Below are positions 1 to 5,482 of a stretch of 5,482 nucleotides of DNA, piece by piece. The notes beneath the pieces were generated by a model, which worked only from the letters and a program-made list of their open reading frames with translations, did not search any database and was not told where the DNA came from. Positions within the stretch are counted from its first letter, which is position 1, and each line of letters begins with the position of its first letter. Origin of the DNA: Betaproteobacteria bacterium (GTDB lineage: Bacteria; Pseudomonadota; Gammaproteobacteria; Burkholderiales; Burkholderiaceae_C). Made by a program: the position numbers and the translations under genes. The stretch is from NCBI GenBank assembly GCA_009927195.1, contig RFNL01000220.1, positions 1-5,482 on the forward strand. The letters are read 5' to 3'.

Positions 1-1461
1 CAGGGCATCCCACACATCGGTGCGCCCGGACATCAGCAAATCCATGGCCTCGGCCTCCAGACCCAACTCCCAGTCGGCACCGGGCAGGTTCAGCACGCCG
101 GCGCGGGTGGCAGCCATCGGGTTGACGAGGGGCAAGTTCATCGCATTGGCCAGCGGCTCGACTGGCCCATTCATGCCATTGCCCTGGGTTTCATTCGCGG
201 GCATGTGTTCGACACCCTTGACATCCGACTGGTTAAATTGCGCCACAACGTCCTTGGCCAGCGCCCGTGGCAGTGCCGATGCGCCCATTTGGTTCAGGCC
301 TTGCACCACTTCGGGGGGGAGGTCTTTGGACTCAATCACCTGGGTGGGGGCCATGACGGTCAACCAATGGCAGATGTTTTCCAGTTGGCGCACATTGCCC
401 GGGAAATGAAATGTCATCAAACTGGCCTGGGCAGCCTCTGAGATGCGCTTGGGCTCAACCCCCAGTTGTTGGGCACTTTGCTGCAAAAAATGTCGCGTCA
501 ATACAGGAATGTCCTCCAAGCGTTCGCGCAGTGCGGGCAAACGCAGCCGAATCACATTCAGTCGGTGGAACAAATCCTCGCGAAACGCGCCGTCTTTGAC
601 GCGCAATTCCAAGTCTTGATGGGTGGCAGCAATGACGCGCACATTGGCCTTGATCGCGCTATGTCCACCGACACGGTAGAAACTGCCATCGCTGAGCACC
701 CGCAACAAGCGGGTTTGCAGGTCAAAGGGCATGTCACCAATTTCGTCCAAAAACAAGGTGCCCCCCTCGGCCTGCTCAAAGCGGCCCCGGCGCATGCTTT
801 GTGCGCCGGTAAAGGCGCCCCGCTCATGGCCAAACAATTCGCTCTCCAGTAAATCCTTGGGAATGGCCGCGGTGTTGATGGCCACAAACGGACCCTGCGA
901 CCGTGGTGAATGGCGGTGCAATGCCTGTGCGACCAATTCTTTGCCCGTGCCCGATTCGCCGGTGATCGTCACCGTCACATGGCTTTGACTCAAGCGACCA
1001 ATGGCGCGAAACACATCTTGCATGGCCGGGGCTTGGCCGAGCATTTCAGGCGCCGCCGAAGCCCCCATGGAACCGACTTGCTCGTGCTGGCTTTCCTCTA
1101 CCGCACGGCGAATCAACTCGACCGCTTTGGGCAGGTCAAACGGTTTGGGCAGGTACTCAAACGCACCGCCTTGGAAAGCCGAAACTGCGCTGTCAAGGTC
1201 CGAGAAAGCCGTCATGATGATGACGGGCAAACCGGGCATCAGCGTCTTGATGCGGGCCAGCAAATCCAAGCCCGATCCGCCAGGCATTCGGATATCGCTG
1301 ACCAAGACCTGCGGTAGTTGATCGCCTTCCCCGGCTTCCAGGGCTTTCAACACCTCCCGCGGGCTGGAGAAGCTCCGGGTGGGCATGTCCTCGCGCAACA
1401 AAGCCCTCTCCAAAACAAAGCGAATGGACTGGTCATCATCCACGATCCAAATCGGTTTCAT
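1..1461 (-). CDS. ntrC: Nitrogen regulation response regulator NtrC (NR-I), sigma-54 activator, 3' end outside window
   Basis: Cytoplasmic response regulator that, when phosphorylated by NtrB, forms oligomers at enhancers and uses ATP hydrolysis to open sigma-54 promoters such as that of glnA. The 487 residues present read without interruption. The receiver domain (about 1-120) has the acidic cluster D8-D10, phospho-acceptor D56 in SDIRMPG, T84 and K106. The AAA+ domain has Walker A GESGTGKE (168-175), the sigma-54 contact loop GAFTGA (215-220), Walker B GGTLFLDE (233-240) and the sensor-II type motif FPGNVRQLEN (353-362). The Fis-type helix-turn-helix, expected in the next 40-50 residues, lies beyond the window edge. 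The ATG start at 1461 is preceded by TGAGGTAG (1471-1478), a good ribosome site with 9-nt spacing. It follows ntrB by 53 bp on the same strand. The linker after the AAA+ domain (about 388-463) is long and rich in Asn and Met. Identity is very secure. Confidence 0.96.
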   Translation of the reverse strand, partial: MKPIWIVDDDQSIRFVLERALLREDMPTRSFSSPREVLKALEAGEGDQLPQVLVSDIRMPGGSGLDLLARIKTLMPGLPVIIMTAFSDLDSAVSAFQGGAFEYLPKPFDLPKAVELIRRAVEESQHEQVGSMGASAAPEMLGQAPAMQDVFRAIGRLSQSHVTVTITGESGTGKELVAQALHRHSPRSQGPFVAINTAAIPKDLLESELFGHERGAFTGAQSMRRGRFEQAEGGTLFLDEIGDMPFDLQTRLLRVLSDGSFYRVGGHSAIKANVRVIAATHQDLELRVKDGAFREDLFHRLNVIRLRLPALRERLEDIPVLTRHFLQQSAQQLGVEPKRISEAAQASLMTFHFPGNVRQLENICHWLTVMAPTQVIESKDLPPEVVQGLNQMGASALPRALAKDVVAQFNQSDVKGVEHMPANETQGNGMNGPVEPLANAMNLPLVNPMAATRAGVLNLPGADWELGLEAEAMDLLMSGRTDVWDAL

Positions 1462-1514
1462 ATCAGTTCGCTACCTCAGATCATTCAGTGTGTTGACACT
1501 TCTTACACATTCAC

Positions 1515-2597
1515 TCAAGGCAAAGGAATCACGATTTTGAAATCGGTAAGACCCGGCACGCTATCGCACTCGATCAAACCTTGGTGCTGCTGCACAAAAG
1601 TCTGGGCCAAATTCAAACCCAAACCTGAGCCCCCATCTCTGCCCGACACCAAAGGTGAAAACAGCCTGTCTTTCAAACGCTCCGGCACCCCGGGCCCGTT
1701 GTCAATGACATGCAATTCCAATGCCAACCGGTAGCGCTGTTTGCTGACCGTGGTTTGGCGGGCCACCCGGGTGCGCAAGGTGATGAGGGCATCGCCCAAT
1801 TGGATGCGCTCGCTCAAAGCCAGGGCAGCGTTGTGGGCAATATTGAGCACGGCTTGGATCAGCTGCTCAAAGTCGCCCCTGAACTCGGGCAGGGATGTGT
1901 CGTAGTCGCGTTGCACGCGCAAACCGCGCGGAAACTCGGCCAGGATCAGAGAGCGAACCCGCTCGCAAACTTCGTGGATGTTCACATCGCTGACCACATG
2001 CGGCCTTCGGTGCGGTGCCAACAAACGGTCCACCAGGGTTTGCAAACGATCGGCCTCGCGCACAATGACCTGGGTGTACTCGGTCAATTCGCGCGTCACG
2101 ATTTCCATCTCCAGTAACTGGGCAGCCCCGCGAATGCCCCCCAGGGGATTTTTGATTTCATGGGCCAGGTTGCGGATCAGTTCTTTGTGGGCCTGGGCCT
2201 GGCTGACCATGCGGTCCTCTCGGTCTTGTCGGGCTTGCTGCGCTTGGGGCAGGAACTCGATCAAAACCTCATTGGCTTGCTCTCCCGGGGCCACGATCAC
2301 GTGAACAGGGGTGGTTTCCTGGTTGGCGCGCAATAAACGGGCGTCGTAGCGCAAGGCCGAAAAGCGGTATTTGTCGGCATCGGCCAAGGCTTGGGTCAAG
2401 GTTTGGCCCTCGCTCACATAATCGAGCAAAGAGGCGCCTTGTAAAGCACGGCGCGACAAGCCCAGCATGTCTTCCAAAGCGGCATTGGCAAAGCACACGC
2501 GGGCTTGGGTATCGACCACAGCCACCAAGGTGGCCAGCAAGTCAAAGGCATGGCAGCGCTGGGCCAGGGGAGCGACCTGGGGATTCGCCATGCTCAT
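1515..2597 (-). CDS. ntrB: Nitrogen regulation sensor histidine kinase NtrB (NR-II)
   Basis: Soluble histidine kinase/phosphatase of the Ntr system. In the known family it phosphorylates NtrC under nitrogen limitation and, bound by PII, dephosphorylates it when nitrogen is plentiful. The 360-residue protein has an N-terminal PAS domain (about 18-115), a dimerisation/phospho-acceptor segment NLAHEIKNPLGG with H146, an N box around N252 and N256 (LNIAHNAALAL), a G1 box DNGPGVP (299-305), F313, and a G2 box GSGLGL (323-328). No membrane segment is present, as expected for NtrB. The chosen ATG at 2597 overlaps the TGA of the upstream gene as ATGA, implying translational coupling; no strong Shine-Dalgarno is seen in front of it. 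An ATG at 2591 is a possible alternative. The open frame extends upstream to 2759 but that part is only an overlap with the preceding gene. ntrC follows after 53 bp. Confidence 0.96.
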   Translation of the reverse strand: MSMANPQVAPLAQRCHAFDLLATLVAVVDTQARVCFANAALEDMLGLSRRALQGASLLDYVSEGQTLTQALADADKYRFSALRYDARLLRANQETTPVHVIVAPGEQANEVLIEFLPQAQQARQDREDRMVSQAQAHKELIRNLAHEIKNPLGGIRGAAQLLEMEIVTRELTEYTQVIVREADRLQTLVDRLLAPHRRPHVVSDVNIHEVCERVRSLILAEFPRGLRVQRDYDTSLPEFRGDFEQLIQAVLNIAHNAALALSERIQLGDALITLRTRVARQTTVSKQRYRLALELHVIDNGPGVPERLKDRLFSPLVSGRDGGSGLGLNLAQTFVQQHQGLIECDSVPGLTDFKIVIPLP

Positions 2598-3163
2598 GGC
2601 TTGGCCGCCACCGTGCCCAAGCGGGCCAACTCGCGCTGCAAGCCCAATATGTCGGCCTCCAAGCGCAACAAGGCCATGCGCAATTCGGCCACGCGTTGTT
2701 GGTACTTGGCCGGATTTTTGAATTCGTCCCCTTGTTTGTCCGGTTCGCCGTTGTTCCACAGGCGGGCCATCTCGGCTTGGCGGGCAAAGGCTTTGGCCAA
2801 TTCGGCCTCCAAAATTTGACGAGCTTGTTGATCGCGCTCTTTTTGAACCGCTGTGTCGACCTTTTCGCTGGGGTTGACATCGCTAGCTGGGGCAGCGGCA
2901 GGCTTGCCCGCCGCTTTGGCAGTTGTGGGTGAGCGCTCGCCATGCACCCTTGTGCCTTCGATCACTGTGACCGCTGGGGTGCCCATGCGGGCGCATTGCG
3001 CGCCAGGATCGGGCTGATTGGTATAGGCATTGCCGCAACGGTAAATTTCGGCCCCACTGGGCAAGCACACCAATCCCCAAAGGATCAGCAGTCCCCAATG
3101 GGCCAGCCCGCGCCTGCGCAGCGCCAAGCGATCTGGTTGGAGAAATAAAGCGCTAGGTTTCAT
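2594..3163 (-). CDS. Small predicted exported protein, DUF4124-like N-terminus with C-terminal coiled coil
   Basis: Function unknown. The 189-residue product starts with a basic region and a hydrophobic stretch (GLLILWGLVCLP, 24-35) that looks like a signal peptide, with a plausible cut after SGA (36-38). The mature start EIYRCGNAYTNQ resembles the DUF4124 family of periplasmic proteins, and C43 and C57 could form a disulfide there. An Ala/Pro/Lys-rich stretch (about 82-98) follows, then two charged, heptad-like helical segments (about 106-136 and 153-184) likely to form a coiled coil. Its TGA overlaps the ntrB ATG by four bases, so the two are very probably co-translated. The ATG at 3163 is chosen because it directly precedes the signal peptide; a TTG four codons upstream (3175) is also open. 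No clear Shine-Dalgarno precedes either start. The family name is a recognition by eye and less certain than the gene itself. Confidence 0.78.
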   Translation of the reverse strand: MKPSALFLQPDRLALRRRGLAHWGLLILWGLVCLPSGAEIYRCGNAYTNQPDPGAQCARMGTPAVTVIEGTRVHGERSPTTAKAAGKPAAAPASDVNPSEKVDTAVQKERDQQARQILEAELAKAFARQAEMARLWNNGEPDKQGDEFKNPAKYQQRVAELRMALLRLEADILGLQRELARLGTVAAKP

Positions 3164-3178
3164 GTGGGAATGCAAACG

Positions 3179-3205
3179 ACAAGGGACGGCAGCGCCGTCC
3201 CTTGT
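3179..3205 (-). terminator. Strong hairpin after glnA, probable intrinsic terminator or attenuator
   Basis: A perfect 12-bp inverted repeat (3179-3190 with 3194-3205) with a 3-nt loop lies 19 bp beyond the glnA stop and 15 bp before the ATG of the next gene. On the minus-strand transcript it is followed by GTCGTTTGCATT, which is only moderately U-rich, so termination may be incomplete. On the plus strand it is followed by GTGTG, which argues against use in that direction. It would separate abundant glnA mRNA from the DUF4124-like/ntrB/ntrC genes, which have no obvious promoter of their own in the 61-bp gap. Confidence 0.72.
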
Positions 3206-3224
3206 GTGTGGGCGCTGCCCGGTA

Positions 3225-4640
3225 TCAGAGAGAGTAATACATATCGAACTCGATGGGATGGGTGGTCATGCGAAAACGTGTGACTTCTTGCATCTTGAGT
3301 TCAAGGTACGCATCGATCATGGTGTCGGTGAACACGCCGCCCTTGGTCAAGAAGGCGCGGTCTTTGTCCAAATACTCCAAGGCCTGGTCCAGGCTGTGGC
3401 ACACGGTGGGAACCATCGCGTCCTCCTCGGGCGGCAGGTGGTAGAGGTCTTTGGTGGCAGCCTCGCCAGGGTGAATTTTGTTCTCCACGCCGTCCAAACC
3501 GGCCATCAGCAAAGCGCTGAAGCACAAATAAGGGTTGGCCATGGGATCGGGGAAACGCGCCTCAATGCGACGGCCTTTGTCGGATGCCACATGAGGAATG
3601 CGGATCGAGGCTGAGCGGTTGCGGCTGGAGTAGGCCAATTTCACCGGCGCCTCAAAGCCAGGCACCAAACGCTTGTAGCTGTTGGTGGTGGGGTTGGTGA
3701 TGGCATTGAGGGCACGGGCATGCTTGATGATGCCGCCAATGTAGAACAAGGCGAAGTCCGACAAACCAGCGTAGCCCTTGCCAGCGAACAAGTTCTTGCC
3801 GTCTTTCCACACCGACTGGTGCACATGCATGCCCGAGCCGTTGTCGCCCACCAGGGGTTTGGGCATGAAGGTGGCGGTTTTGCCATAGGAATTGGCGACG
3901 TTCCAAACCACGTATTTCAGGGTTTGCGTCCAGTCGGCGCGTTGCACCAGGGTGCTGAACTTGGTGCCGATTTCGTTTTGGCCTGCGCCGGCCACTTCGT
4001 GGTGGAACACTTCAACCGGGATGCCCAAGGACTCCAACACCAAAGAAATTTCGGCGCGCAGGTCATGGGTGCTGTCCACGGGGGGAACGGGAAAATAGCC
4101 GCCTTTGACGGTGGGGCGGTGGCCGCGGTTGCCCCCTTCCATTTTTTTGCCCGTGTTCCAAGGTGCCTCGTATTCGTCCACATGAACGAACGAGCCCGAC
4201 ATGTCAGACCCCCAACGCACGTCATCGAAAATGAAAAATTCAGGCTCAGGTCCAAAGTAGGCGGTATCGCCCAAACCTGAGGCCTTCAGATAAGCTTCGG
4301 CGCGCTTGGCAATCGAGCGGGGATCGCGGTCGTAGGCCTTGCCGTCGCCGGGTTCGAGCACATCGCACGACAAAATCAAAGTGGTCTCTTCAAAAAAGGG
4401 GTCGATGTTGGCCGTGTTGGCATCGGGCATGAGCAGCATGTCCGAGGCTTCAATGCCCTTCCAGCCGGCAATCGACGAACCATCAAACGCATGTCCGTCG
4501 GTGAACTTGCTTTCATCAAAGTGGGAGACGGGCACGCTCACATGCTGTTCTTTGCCACGGGTATCGGTAAAGCGAAAATCCACGAATTTGACATCGTGTT
4601 CTTTCACCATCATGAGCACATCAGCGACGGTCTTGGCCAT
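3225..4640 (-). CDS. glnA: Type I glutamine synthetase GlnA
   Basis: Makes glutamine from glutamate, ammonia and ATP in the cytoplasm; the family forms a dodecamer. The 471-residue length is typical of the adenylylated GSI-beta class. Visible landmarks are the latch loop DGSSIAGW (53-60), the metal-binding glutamates in GPEPEFFIFD (130-139), the ATP-binding motif NGSGMHVHQS (267-276), the glutamate flap with E330 in VPGFEAPV, and the arginine-rich RNRSASIRIP (340-349). Y400 in KDLYHLPPEE is the expected adenylylation site, so activity is probably also controlled by GlnE/PII. The ATG at 4640 is set by an AGGAG six bases upstream and by the conserved MAKTVADVL start, although the frame stays open to 5033. 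The gene sits behind a sigma-54 promoter with NtrC-like sites and is followed by a hairpin and then the ntrB/ntrC genes. All key residues are intact. Confidence 0.98.
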   Translation of the reverse strand: MAKTVADVLMMVKEHDVKFVDFRFTDTRGKEQHVSVPVSHFDESKFTDGHAFDGSSIAGWKGIEASDMLLMPDANTANIDPFFEETTLILSCDVLEPGDGKAYDRDPRSIAKRAEAYLKASGLGDTAYFGPEPEFFIFDDVRWGSDMSGSFVHVDEYEAPWNTGKKMEGGNRGHRPTVKGGYFPVPPVDSTHDLRAEISLVLESLGIPVEVFHHEVAGAGQNEIGTKFSTLVQRADWTQTLKYVVWNVANSYGKTATFMPKPLVGDNGSGMHVHQSVWKDGKNLFAGKGYAGLSDFALFYIGGIIKHARALNAITNPTTNSYKRLVPGFEAPVKLAYSSRNRSASIRIPHVASDKGRRIEARFPDPMANPYLCFSALLMAGLDGVENKIHPGEAATKDLYHLPPEEDAMVPTVCHSLDQALEYLDKDRAFLTKGGVFTDTMIDAYLELKMQEVTRFRMTTHPIEFDMYYSL

Positions 4641-4646
4641 CAATTT

Positions 4647-4651
4647 CTCCT
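4647..4651 (-). promoter_or_regulatory. Ribosome binding site of glnA
   Basis: AGGAG on the minus strand, separated by 6 nt (AAATTG) from the ATG at 4640. It decides the start, because the same frame continues open for 393 bases upstream without matching glutamine synthetase. Confidence 0.88.
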
Positions 4652-4688
4652 GTCGGTTGGGGGTTGATAAATAGTTACAAAGCCTTAT

Positions 4689-4703
4689 GCAGAAACTGTG
4701 CCA
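4689..4703 (-). promoter_or_regulatory. Sigma-54 (RpoN) promoter of glnA
   Basis: On the minus strand the sequence is TGGCACAGTTTCTGC followed by AT. Against the established -24/-12 consensus TGGCACG-N4-TTGC it has a perfect TGGCAC element and a CTGC in place of TTGC, with the required 10 bases between the invariant GG and GC. The predicted transcription start is near 4677, giving a leader of about 36 nt before the glnA ATG. Its position in front of glnA and next to NtrC-like sites matches the nitrogen-regulated glnA promoters of other proteobacteria. The start site is inferred from spacing only. Confidence 0.83.
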
Positions 4704-4741
4704 CTGGGACTCAGTCGGCTTCAAAGCACCTTTGGCGATTT

Positions 4742-4758
4742 TGCACCGACTTTGTGGG
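4742..4758. promoter_or_regulatory. Weak NtrC-like site close to the glnA promoter
   Basis: TGCACCGACTTTGTGGG on the plus strand keeps 6 of 7 left-half bases and 4 of 7 right-half bases of the NtrC consensus, centred about 73 bp upstream of the predicted start. Another GCACC lies at 4726-4730. E. coli glnA also has weak promoter-proximal NtrC sites, but this match is poor enough to be chance. Confidence 0.3.
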
Positions 4759-4814
4759 TTTGGCGCTGGCCACACCCTGTTTTCACCGACGCTCAAGCCC
4801 GCATGAAATCCAAA

Positions 4815-4831
4815 TGTCATGTTTTGGTGCA
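4815..4831. promoter_or_regulatory. Candidate NtrC binding site, proximal member of the upstream pair
   Basis: On the plus strand, TGTCATGTTTTGGTGCA has a perfect right half (TGGTGCA) of the NtrC consensus TGCACYA-N3-TGGTGCA and a poor left half (3 of 7). Its centre is about 146 bp upstream of the predicted glnA start, a normal enhancer distance. A single strong half-site is limited evidence on its own; the clustering of such half-sites supports it. Confidence 0.55.
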
Positions 4832-4839
4832 ATTTTAAA

Positions 4840-4856
4840 TGCACCAATTCAATGCA
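4840..4856. promoter_or_regulatory. Candidate NtrC binding site, distal member of the upstream pair
   Basis: On the plus strand, TGCACCAATTCAATGCA matches the 17-bp NtrC dyad with a perfect left half (TGCACCA) and a right half keeping the outer TGCA (4 of 7). The centre is about 171 bp upstream of the predicted glnA start. Together with the TGGTGCA at 4825-4831 it also forms an 8-bp inverted repeat (4824-4831 with 4840-4847) around an AT-only 8-bp core. Confidence 0.6.
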
Positions 4857-4860
4857 TTCA

Positions 4861-5482
4861 CTATTTACGCACCAATTCAGGGCCAAACTGAACATCAAAG
4901 GCTTGCAAACCTTCCAGCATGGCGGTGTAGGCCTGGGCCACCACTGCTTCCAATCCTTTGACACCCAACTCCACATGACGACCGTGCACCGGATGGTCCA
5001 CGCTGGGCAGGCTGAACACTTTGACCCCCTCAAAGCGCGCCTCCAGTGACTGCATCAAAGGCGTGAGGGTGGCCTCCATGCCGCCATAGATCACGATGGA
5101 CTTCTCCACTTTTGACGGCGGCGTGAAACCAAGGCGCGTAGTGGGTGTCGAGCACCCACTCGATCATGGGCCAGGCCATCACGGGAAAGCCGGGCACAAA
5201 GTGCACCGGGCTGCGTGGGCCGTGGCAGGTGAATCCAGCAATTTTGTTGTAGGGGTTGGGAATGATGTCTGCGCCTTGCGGAAACATGGCCATGTTCAGG
5301 CGATGCAAGTGCTCAGGCCGATCGGGCTCATAGGGCACACCTTGTTCGGCAGCCTGGTCGCGGATGCGCTCCAAAATAAAGTCGCGGGCCTGCGGTTGCA
5401 AGGCCAGCGGCAAACCCAGCGCATCGCCAGCGCACTGACGGGTGTGGTCATCCGGTGTAGCCCCAATACCGCCGCAGGAAAA
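4861..5482 (-). pseudogene. CinA/MoCF-type molybdopterin-binding protein, frameshifted and 5'-partial
   Basis: Resembles the stand-alone CinA N-terminal domain family (COG1058-like, 'competence/damage-inducible protein A'), with a molybdopterin-binding fold; its cellular role is not well defined. The window opens in frame with FSCGGIGATPDDHTRQ, the family's signature loop. It continues through GADIIPNPYNKIAGF and HFVPGFPVMAWPMIEWVLD as far as 5114. From there the family continues only in another frame, with VEKSIVIYGGMEATLTPLM and KVFSLPSVDHP, to a TAG at 4861. Deleting one T from the TTTT run at 5110-5113 (AAAA on the coding strand) restores one 206-residue frame, so a single extra base explains the break. 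Without it, translation ends at 5030 and loses the C-terminal part. About 60-80 N-terminal residues lie outside the window. No CinA C-terminal deamidase domain follows. The break may be a true mutation or a homopolymer sequencing error. Confidence 0.8.

Noticed and set aside
20..852. Several plus-strand open frames opposite ntrC
   Set aside because: They overlap each other and the uninterrupted ntrC coding frame, and their composition is that of shadow frames.
1487..1500. Short inverted repeat AGTGT-GTTG-ACACT in the ntrB-ntrC gap
   Set aside because: A 5-bp stem without a U-tract is too weak for a terminator, and ntrC has its own ribosome site. Probably chance.
2598..2759. N-terminal extension of NtrB by 54 residues
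   Set aside because: It overlaps the DUF4124-like gene completely, is Gly/Arg-rich as expected of a shadow frame, and has no family resemblance. The ATGA overlap gives a better start.
3720..4280. 186-residue plus-strand open frame opposite glnA
   Set aside because: It is a mirror of biased glnA codons, with no recognisable domain, ribosome site or promoter.
4824..4847. Palindrome as a terminator for the CinA-like gene
   Set aside because: The stem is only 8 bp with a moderate GC content, and neither strand has a U-tract after it. A protein-binding site explains it better.
4832..4861. Possible sigma-70 promoter on the minus strand (GTGAAT, 18 bp, TAAAAT) inside the NtrC-like palindrome
   Set aside because: The -10 is good but the -35 matches only 3 of 6 bases with 18-bp spacing. 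An overlap with NtrC sites, as at E. coli glnAp1, would be attractive, but the sequence alone does not support it.
4641..5033. In-frame upstream extension of glnA giving a 602-residue protein
   Set aside because: The extra 131 residues are the CinA-like gene read in a wrong frame plus the promoter region. GlnA homologues begin at MAKTVADVL, and an AGGAG stands in front of that ATG.

Overview
The window carries the nitrogen-assimilation cluster of a proteobacterium. It fits a betaproteobacterium of the Burkholderiales, probably Comamonadaceae-like. That placement is inferred from protein style (a GlnA of 471 residues, an NtrB/NtrC pair of the beta type, and a stand-alone CinA-type molybdopterin-binding domain upstream of glnA) and from moderately GC-rich codon use; no database search was possible. 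All recognised genes lie on the minus strand, so transcription runs from high to low coordinates.

In transcription order: a CinA/MoCF-type molybdopterin-binding protein (5482 to 4861; 5' end outside the window) whose reading frame is broken by one extra base near 5110-5113. Then a 220-bp intergenic region with a sigma-54 promoter (4689-4703) and a cluster of NtrC-like half-sites upstream of it. Then glnA (4640-3225, glutamine synthetase), followed by a strong 12-bp hairpin (3179-3205) that is probably a terminator or attenuator. Next come a small predicted secreted DUF4124-like protein (3163-2594), ntrB (2597-1515), whose start codon overlaps the preceding stop as ATGA, and ntrC (1461 to 1), which runs off the window before its C-terminal DNA-binding helix-turn-helix.

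The known logic of the pathway explains most of the layout. NtrB, controlled by a PII protein, phosphorylates NtrC when nitrogen is scarce. NtrC-P binds enhancer sites and activates sigma-54 RNA polymerase at the glnA promoter, and GlnA makes glutamine from glutamate and ammonia. All the cis elements needed for that loop on glnA are visible here. The hairpin after glnA would uncouple high glnA expression from lower ntrBC expression.

I see no CRISPR array, tRNA, rRNA, insertion sequence or phage gene, and nothing that amounts to a new system. The points most worth a second look are the uncharacterised exported protein translationally coupled to ntrB, the possible competing hairpin next to the glnA terminator, the unusual half-site arrangement upstream of glnA, the frameshift in the CinA-like gene, and the long linker in NtrC.
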